Assembly (NCBI GenBank): GCA_963725415.1
Contig: CAVRZY010000286.1
Span: 1-38,185 of the forward strand
Direction: 5' to 3'
DNA from: CAVRZY01 sp963725415
GTDB lineage: Bacteria > Acidobacteriota > Terriglobia > Bryobacterales > Bryobacteraceae
DNA length: 38,185 nt
Both the position numbers and the translations under genes were made by a program. A model generated the notes under the pieces. That model saw nothing but the letters and a program-made list of their open reading frames with translations, made no database searches and was not told where the DNA came from. The stretch's first letter is position 1. Each line of letters opens with the position of its first letter. Below, piece by piece: positions 33,606 through 38,185 of this stretch.

Positions 33606-35918
33606 ATGGGTCAGGCTTCCTCAGATCGAGTCAGGGTGGGCAATGGCCCGCTCCGCGCCCTGATCATCGAGGACTGCCCGGAAGATGTGGAAGTCTGTCT
33701 GCATACCTTGAAAAAGGCGCGGTTCGAGGTCGAGCTAGAGGTGGCGCAGACCCCGGAGGAGTTGCTCGAGCGGGTGCATTCGAAATCCTACGACGTGGTT
33801 CTCTCCGACTACCGGCTGCCCGGCTGGACAGGCATCGACGCCCTGGAGATTGTGCGCAAGGATGGGAAGAACAGAGACGCTCCCTTCATTCTGATAACCG
33901 GGTCGCTGGGGGAGGAAATGGCGGTGGAGTGTCTGAAGCAGGGTGTCTCCGACTACGTTCTCAAAGACCAACTGGCTCGTCTCCCGGTGGCCGTCCTCCG
34001 CGCCCTGGACGAGAAGCGCTTGCGCAGTGAGCGCACCCGGGCCGAGGAGGAGCTCAACCAGTTCTTCATTCTGTCGCTAGAGATGCTGGGCATCCTCGGC
34101 TTCGATGGGTACGCCAGGCGGCTCAACCCCGCCTGGGAACAGGTTCTCGGCTTCACTGCGCAGGAACTCCAGGCCGAGCCCTGCTTGAACTTCTTGCACC
34201 CGGAAGATCAGCCCGCAGCCCTGGCTCAACTCCGGAAGCTCACCGCCGGCGCCAGCGTCAACTCGTTCGAAATTCGGTGCCGTGCAAGGAATGGCTCCTA
34301 CCGGTGGATCCTGGTGAATGCCTTCCCGGCCCTGGAGCGAGAGTTGATCTACGTGGCTGCCCGGGATATTACCGAGCGCAAGCAGGTTGAGGAGGCGGCC
34401 TGCCGGCTGGCCGCGATCGTCGAATCATCTACGGATGCCATCATCGGCACTACGCTGGAAGGCATGGTCCTGAGCTGGAACTGCGGCGCCGAGGGGATCT
34501 ACGGATACACAGCCCAGGAGGCCCTAGGGCGTCCCCTCTCGTTCCTGGCGTCCGCAGAGCGGAATGGGGAGCTTCAGGAACTGCTCGGCAAAGTCCGGCA
34601 GGGCGGCAGCGTCCGCCAATTTGAAACCGTGGCGGTGAAAAAAGACGGCAGCCACATCCATGTGTCTCTGACCATATCGCCCGTGCGCGATGCGGCCGGC
34701 CGGCTGGTAGGTTTTTCCGAGATTGCTCACGATATCACGGCGCGCAAGCGCCTCGAGGAGCGGCTCCGCAGGAAGAACCGTGAACTGGCGGAACAGAATC
34801 GGCGGGTCGAAGAGGCCAGCCGCATGAAAAGCGAGTTTCTGGCCAACATGTCGCACGAACTCCGGTCTCCTCTGAACGGCATTATCGGCTTCACCGAGCT
34901 GATGTACGACGGCAAGCTGGGTCCCGTGTCGGCTGAAAACAGGGAGTACCTGGGCGATGTCCTGACCAGTGGCCGGCACCTGCTCCAGCTCATCAACGAC
35001 GTGCTGGACCTGGCTAAGGTGGAAGCGGGGCGGCTGGAACTTCGACCCGAGCCGGTCCCCATTGACAAACTGGTGCGGGAGGTGGTGGAGGTCCTGCACG
35101 CGCTGGCCGTCAAGAAGCGCCTCCGGGTGGCCACCTCGGTGGCCTCCAATGTGGGGGAGTTGGTGGTGGATCCCTCCAAGCTCAAACAGGTCCTCTATAA
35201 CTACCTTTCCAACGCCGTCAAGTTCACGCCCCACAGAGGCCGGATCTGGGTGCGGGTGAGGCCGGAGGGTCCCAGCGAGTTCCGGCTGGAGGTCGAGGAT
35301 ACCGGCATCGGCATTCGCCCCGAGGATATTCCACGGCTCTTCCGAGAGTTTCAGCAGCTTGATGCCGGCGCCGGCAAGAGATACCCGGGAACCGGTCTGG
35401 GCCTGGCCTTGACAAAGCGCATCGTGGAAGCCCAGGGCGGACGAGTGGGAGTGCGAAGCACCCCCGGCCAGGGCAGCCTCTTCTTTGCCATTCTGCCCCG
35501 CAGGGCCCAGGTGAAGGCCGCCACCGCAACCTCTCTTGCTCCGCCGATTCTGGTGATCGAAGGCGATGCCAGCGAGCGTTCCTGGCTCGCCCAGATCCTG
35601 AAGAACGCCGGTTACGCCGTTGAGACTGCCGCTACCGGGGCCGCAGCCCTGGCGAAGTGTCAGAGCAAAGCCTACGCCTGCATCACTCTCGATCTGCTGC
35701 TGCCCGACGCCAACGGCTGGGAAGTGCTGGCCGCCATCCGCAGTCGCGCTCTGAGCCCTGAAGTCCCCGCCATTGTGGTCTCGATGGTGGCCCAGAACGG
35801 AACAGACGCTTCCTTGCCCGTTCATGACTTTCTGACCAAGCCTGTGGAACCCGCGGCCTTGCTGGCCGCCTTGACGCGCGCAGGGGTCCAGCCGAAAGCT
35901 GTCGCGGCTTCCGCCTGA
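33606..35918 (+). CDS. hybrid histidine kinase, REC-PAS-PAS-HisKA-HATPase-REC
   Basis: ATG 33606 lies 11 bp after the previous stop; longer in-frame versions upstream only read through the previous gene. The protein is 770 residues and soluble. An N-terminal receiver (ALIIEDCPEDVEVCLHTLKK; VVLSDYRLPGWTGIDAL; ILITGSLGEEMAVECLKQGV) is followed by two PAS/PAC domains (about 145-270 and 272-395). HisKA has ANMSHELRSPLNGIIGF (His417). HATPase_c has YNYLSNAVKFTPHRG, EDTGIGIRPEDIPRLF and GTGLGLALTKRIVEA. A C-terminal receiver has ITLDLLLPDANGWEVL (Asp) and FLTKPVEPAAL (Lys). The layout suggests a phosphorelay node that receives phosphate on its N-terminal REC, possibly from the upstream kinase, and passes it on through the C-terminal REC. 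Confidence 0.92.
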   Translation: MGQASSDRVRVGNGPLRALIIEDCPEDVEVCLHTLKKARFEVELEVAQTPEELLERVHSKSYDVVLSDYRLPGWTGIDALEIVRKDGKNRDAPFILITGSLGEEMAVECLKQGVSDYVLKDQLARLPVAVLRALDEKRLRSERTRAEEELNQFFILSLEMLGILGFDGYARRLNPAWEQVLGFTAQELQAEPCLNFLHPEDQPAALAQLRKLTAGASVNSFEIRCRARNGSYRWILVNAFPALERELIYVAARDITERKQVEEAACRLAAIVESSTDAIIGTTLEGMVLSWNCGAEGIYGYTAQEALGRPLSFLASAERNGELQELLGKVRQGGSVRQFETVAVKKDGSHIHVSLTISPVRDAAGRLVGFSEIAHDITARKRLEERLRRKNRELAEQNRRVEEASRMKSEFLANMSHELRSPLNGIIGFTELMYDGKLGPVSAENREYLGDVLTSGRHLLQLINDVLDLAKVEAGRLELRPEPVPIDKLVREVVEVLHALAVKKRLRVATSVASNVGELVVDPSKLKQVLYNYLSNAVKFTPHRGRIWVRVRPEGPSEFRLEVEDTGIGIRPEDIPRLFREFQQLDAGAGKRYPGTGLGLALTKRIVEAQGGRVGVRSTPGQGSLFFAILPRRAQVKAATATSLAPPILVIEGDASERSWLAQILKNAGYAVETAATGAAALAKCQSKAYACITLDLLLPDANGWEVLAAIRSRALSPEVPAIVVSMVAQNGTDASLPVHDFLTKPVEPAALLAALTRAGVQPKAVAASA

Positions 35919-36001
35919 AGACCTTCCTGGGCGCAGCCCAGCAGCCCGGCAAAACGCTAAAGAAAAGGTCCGGACCTGACGATAACAGCGAAAGAATCGG
36001 C

Positions 36002-36421
36002 ATGGCCCGCGAACCCATCCTGGTGGTGGACGATAACCCGCTCAACCTGAAGCTTACCCGCGTCCTGTTGGCTGGGGAAGGCTACGAGGTGCGCACCGCC
36101 ACCGACAGCCAGGAGGCCCTGGCGGTCCTGAAAACCTTCCGTCCCCGCCTCATCCTGATGGACATTCAGCTCCCCGGCATGGACGGCTTGGAACTGACCA
36201 GACGCCTGAAAGCCGATTCGTCCAATCGCGACATCCTGGTGCTGGCCTTGACGGCCTATGCCATGAAGGGAGACGAACAAAAGGCTCGGAACGCCGGTTG
36301 TGACGGCTACATCGCCAAACCCATTGACACGCGCAGCCTCCCGTCTGTGGTCAGGGACTATCTGCAACGCGGTCGCAGGACACCTCGCAGTGCTGGGGCG
36401 GATGCGGCGGGGGGTATGTGA
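36002..36421 (+). CDS. single-domain response regulator, DivK/CheY-like
   Basis: The 139-residue receiver reads EPILVVDDNPLNLKLTRVLL, then LILMDIQLPGMDGLELTRRL (phospho-acceptor Asp), VLALTAYAMKGDEQKARNAG (Thr/Ala switch) and YIAKPIDTRSLPSVV (Lys). VVDDNPLNLKL and the AYAMKGDE loop are typical of DivK-like receivers that take part in phosphorelays with hybrid kinases. A short Arg/Ala/Gly tail follows. It lies 83 bp after the hybrid kinase and is a likely downstream partner. Confidence 0.92.
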   Translation: MAREPILVVDDNPLNLKLTRVLLAGEGYEVRTATDSQEALAVLKTFRPRLILMDIQLPGMDGLELTRRLKADSSNRDILVLALTAYAMKGDEQKARNAGCDGYIAKPIDTRSLPSVVRDYLQRGRRTPRSAGADAAGGM

Positions 36422-36545
36422 CAGGATCGCTTCCCTGTAACCGGGGCCTTTCCCGGGGCGGGATAGGGCGTTTTGTCAACAACTCAGAAGCGGTGAAAAA
36501 ACTCCCGCCTCATTTCGGCTACCGACGCTTCCTAAGGAGTCAAGC

Positions 36546-36773
36546 GTGGATCCACAAACGGTCTTGATAGCAGATGACGACCCGCTGGAGCGCAAGTTGC
36601 TCAGCATCCATCTGACCCAGATGGGCCTTCGGGTGATCACCGCGCAGGACGGAGTCGAGGCCTTGGAGAAAGCCCGCCAGAGCCGTCCCGACGCTGTCAT
36701 CAGCGATGTGCTGATGCCGCGTCTGGACGGTTTCAGACTGTGCCAGACGCTCAAAAGCAATACGTATGAATGA
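36546..36773 (+). pseudogene. response regulator, truncated at the composition break
   Basis: GTG 36546 has AGGAG 7 nt upstream. The frame reads TVLIADDDPLERKLLSIHLT, then DAVISDVLMPRLDGFRLCQT (phospho-acceptor Asp) and LKSN. It then leaves the family and stops after about 75 residues, where a receiver should run to about 120 with the Thr/Ser and Lys motifs. The truncation coincides with the sudden change to AT-rich DNA near 36765. The gene was therefore cut by a join between two different DNAs rather than by a point mutation. The intact gene was probably the next member of the phosphorelay cluster. Confidence 0.85.
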
Positions 36774-36805
36774 TGGTTACAATAAAAGTTAACGTATTGC
36801 TCTTG
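36752..36805. repeat. inverted repeat at the composition break
   Basis: AGCAATACGT (36756-36765) and ACGTATTGCT (36792-36801) are perfect inverted repeats. They extend outward to 14 bp with one mismatch and are separated by 26 bp. The left arm contains the last bases that still fit the response-regulator gene. Confidence 0.7.
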
Positions 36806-36840
36806 CAGCCCTTGTCTGCTGGCCATTTCAAATACTATCC

Positions 36841-36869
36841 AAGACATTGCCCTAAAATTTAGTTATAAT
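36841..36869 (+). promoter_or_regulatory. promoter for the DUF433/DUF5615 pair
   Basis: AAGACA (36841-36846) and TATAAT (36864-36869) are spaced 17 bp apart, about 28 bp upstream of the TTG start. The -10 is perfect consensus and the -35 matches 4 of 6. Confidence 0.55.
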
Positions 36870-36896
36870 AGGACAAAACTGAGGGGGGGTGAGATA

Positions 36897-37181
36897 TTGA
36901 AGGGTTCTGCGGTTAGAAAATCGAAAATTCATCCACATATTGCTCATGAGAAAGGAGTATGCGGTGGTAGAAGCATAATAGTGGGGACAAGAATACCCGT
37001 TTGGTCTATCATCAAGTGGTATAAACTTGGTATGCCAATTGAAGACATAATGAGGGAATTTCCTCAATTGACTCCTTCACAGGTTCATGATGCATTTTCA
37101 TATTATTACGACAACCAGGAAGAGATCGAAAAAGATATTGCAGAGAATGAAAACGAGGCTCATCTCAGGGTCACGGGGTGA
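36897..37181 (+). CDS. DUF433 antitoxin-like protein
   Basis: The 94-residue protein starts at TTG 36897 with GGGGTGA about 5 nt upstream. The DUF433 hallmarks are SKIHPHIAHEKGVCGGRSII, then VGTRIPVWSIIKWYKLGMPI, EDIMREFPQLTPSQVHDAFS and YYYDNQEEIEKDI, which together form a winged-helix-like fold. DUF433 proteins are antitoxins usually encoded just before a DUF5615 PIN-like toxin, as here (4-bp GTGA overlap). The gene is AT-rich, unlike the DNA to the left. Confidence 0.9.
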   Translation: MKGSAVRKSKIHPHIAHEKGVCGGRSIIVGTRIPVWSIIKWYKLGMPIEDIMREFPQLTPSQVHDAFSYYYDNQEEIEKDIAENENEAHLRVTG

Positions 37182-37528
37182 TAAAACTCTATCTTGATGA
37201 GAATGTGCCTGAGTCAATAGCCATGGCATTGAGGTTAAGGGGATATGATGTAATTACTGTAAAGGAAGTGGGTAGAAAGGGTTTATCTGATATCGAACAA
37301 CTTGAATATGCATCTTCAGAAAATAGGCTAATTTTTACCTTCAACGTTGCTGATTTACACAAAATTCATTCTGAATTTATTAAAACTGGTCGTCACCATA
37401 ATGGTATTATCCTTTCAAAACAGCTTCCCGTTAGAAGGACAGTTAAGGCACTATTAAAGTTACTTTCCAGCCTAAATTCTGAAAAAGTCAGGGATAATGT
37501 TGTCTGGTTAAGCGATTGGGTAGAATAG
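37178..37528 (+). CDS. DUF5615 PIN-like toxin
   Basis: The 116-residue protein starts KLYLDENVPESIAMALRLRG (Asp/Glu pair of the PIN-like fold). It continues DVITVKEVGRKGLSDIEQLE, RLIFTFNVADLHKIHSEFIK and HHNGIILSKQLPVRRTVKAL. These are the features of the DUF5615/Mut7-C-like family of presumed RNases. The GTG start at 37178 overlaps the antitoxin TGA. It ends 55 bp before the convergent pilin gene. Confidence 0.9.
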   Translation: MIKLYLDENVPESIAMALRLRGYDVITVKEVGRKGLSDIEQLEYASSENRLIFTFNVADLHKIHSEFIKTGRHHNGIILSKQLPVRRTVKALLKLLSSLNSEKVRDNVVWLSDWVE

Positions 37529-37583
37529 CGTTAAAACACTCACCAAAGTCAAAGGTACCTTTAGCAATGTTATTAAATAAACC

Positions 37584-38042
37584 TCAGAAGTTTCTGTTAT
37601 TATTGCAGTCTATGGCAAAGGTGTCTCCAGTAACTCTGCTGCCTGTGTTACCAGTCGCAATAGCAGTAAAGCACCGCGTTAGCGCGCCATATGCAAGTGG
37701 ATTCGTAGCTGTTATTTGCTGGTTTTGGACTATTTGATAACTAAAGTTTAGATTTGTTCCCACTCCAGGTTTAAACCCTGGCAGTACTCCTGCTGCCTGA
37801 ATAAGGGCTATATTGCCGGGCTGATCAACTCCTGCAACCCCTGTTGTTGCAGCATAGTTACCATTCTCTGCAAAAAACTGCTCTTGAAGTAGTCTCAGGG
37901 TTTCTAGATTTGAGTATGCCTCTGTCCTTGCAGCCCTCTTTTGCTGGCCGACATAAGCCGGGATTGACAGTGCAGCAAGAATGCTGATGATAGCGATAAC
38001 GATGATGAGTTCTGTTAAGGTAAAGCCCTTTTTACCACCCAT
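37584..38042 (-). CDS. type IV pilin (type IVa major-pilin-like)
   Basis: I choose ATG 38042, with GGAGGT 5 nt upstream; a longer frame to 38117 adds an implausible leader. The 152-residue prepilin has a short basic leader MGGKKG, cut before Phe by prepilin peptidase. The mature N-terminus FTLTELIIVIAIISILAALS has Glu at +5 and the hydrophobic helix, followed by IPAYVGQQKRAARTEAY. The C-terminal region holds a Cys pair (CFTAIATGN...FAIDC) that likely closes the D-loop. Such pilins serve adhesion, twitching or DNA uptake. The style recalls pilins of Nitrospirota or Desulfobacterota rather than Acidobacteriota, but that is an impression only. Confidence 0.92.
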   Translation of the reverse strand: MGGKKGFTLTELIIVIAIISILAALSIPAYVGQQKRAARTEAYSNLETLRLLQEQFFAENGNYAATTGVAGVDQPGNIALIQAAGVLPGFKPGVGTNLNFSYQIVQNQQITATNPLAYGALTRCFTAIATGNTGSRVTGDTFAIDCNNNRNF

Positions 38043-38119
38043 AATTACCTCCTTTTCCTGATCATCAACAATTATCAACTTTATATAAAATAACGTCTGA
38101 TTTATGATCTTTAACATTT

Positions 38120-38156
38120 AAATAAAAAGAGGAGGTTAAGCCTCCTCTTTTTATTT
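38120..38156. terminator. strong bidirectional rho-independent terminator
   Basis: AAATAAAAAGAGGAGG (38120-38135) and CCTCCTCTTTTTATTT (38141-38156) form a perfect 16-bp stem with a 5-nt loop. A G/C core is flanked by A- and T-tracts on both sides, so it can end transcription from either direction. It lies upstream of the pilin gene and probably ends a gene beyond the window. Confidence 0.9.
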
Positions 38157-38185
38157 GGTATTGCAGCAACCAACGTTAATCAGCA

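Noticed and set aside
34524..35825. 433-codon minus-strand frame
   Set aside because: It is antisense to the hybrid kinase and has no recognisable motif.
1..38185. tRNA, rRNA, insertion sequence with transposase, prophage genes
   Set aside because: I looked for these by eye and found no cloverleaf ending, rRNA-like sequence, DDE or serine-recombinase motif, or phage structural gene.

Overview
The window is GC-rich from base 1 to about 36,765 and reads like an Acidobacteriota chromosome, probably Bryobacterales/Solibacter-like. The evidence is an unusually long FtsX/MacB-type permease of the acidobacterial ADOP class, an Oar-like TonB-dependent receptor with an N-terminal carboxypeptidase-regulatory domain, surface proteins built from Ig-like repeats, and several intergenic palindromic repeat families. 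After about 36,765 the DNA turns abruptly AT-rich and a response-regulator gene is cut off mid-domain. The last 1.4 kb (DUF433/DUF5615 toxin-antitoxin pair, type IV pilin, strong terminator) looks like another genome, so the contig is either chimeric or has a recent foreign insertion.

Layout, left part (minus strand unless stated). A STAS anti-sigma-factor antagonist (130-474) is followed by a three-gene exported or surface operon (4473 down to 670). Then come remnants of a SAM methyltransferase with a duplicated 3' tail (4681-5215) and a long, heavily frameshifted PD40/CxxCH/TPR protein (5248-7912). A VapBC-type toxin-antitoxin pair (7959-8634) and a translationally coupled Gfo/Idh/MocA oxidoreductase plus class III aminotransferase (8727-11356) complete this block.

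Middle part. Plus-strand genes are a conserved 125-aa acidobacterial protein (11548), a membrane protein with a Cys-rich ribbon (12070) and the TonB-dependent receptor (13243-16368). On the minus strand lie the ADOP permease, a TonB-like energy transducer and a Gfo/Idh/MocA oxidoreductase whose stop codon abuts the TonB start. On the plus strand follow an AhpD-like protein and a Tat-type alpha/beta hydrolase. The last third of the hydrolase gene is repeated 2.45 kb downstream. Between the two copies sit an MNT/HEPN toxin-antitoxin pair, a convergent AbiU2/HEPN-like gene and about 590 bp of unexplained DNA, which together resemble a small inserted defence cassette.

Right part. A DinB-like exported protein (minus) is followed by a plus-strand run of MFS transporter, archease and RtcB (archease-RtcB is an RNA ligation/repair pair). 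A phosphorelay cluster follows (29,651-36,765): a membrane CHASE-like/triple-PAS histidine kinase, an Rcp1-type receiver, a REC-PAS-PAS-HK-REC hybrid kinase, a DivK-like receiver and a truncated receiver.

Data quality. Conserved genes (RtcB, one oxidoreductase, the AhpD-like gene, the TPR gene) are broken almost only by single-base insertions, clustered in a few segments, while genes of 2.4-3.5 kb elsewhere are intact. This points to local consensus errors rather than real pseudogenes. No rRNA, tRNA, CRISPR array or transposase was recognised. Family assignments come from motif recognition by eye, not from database searches.
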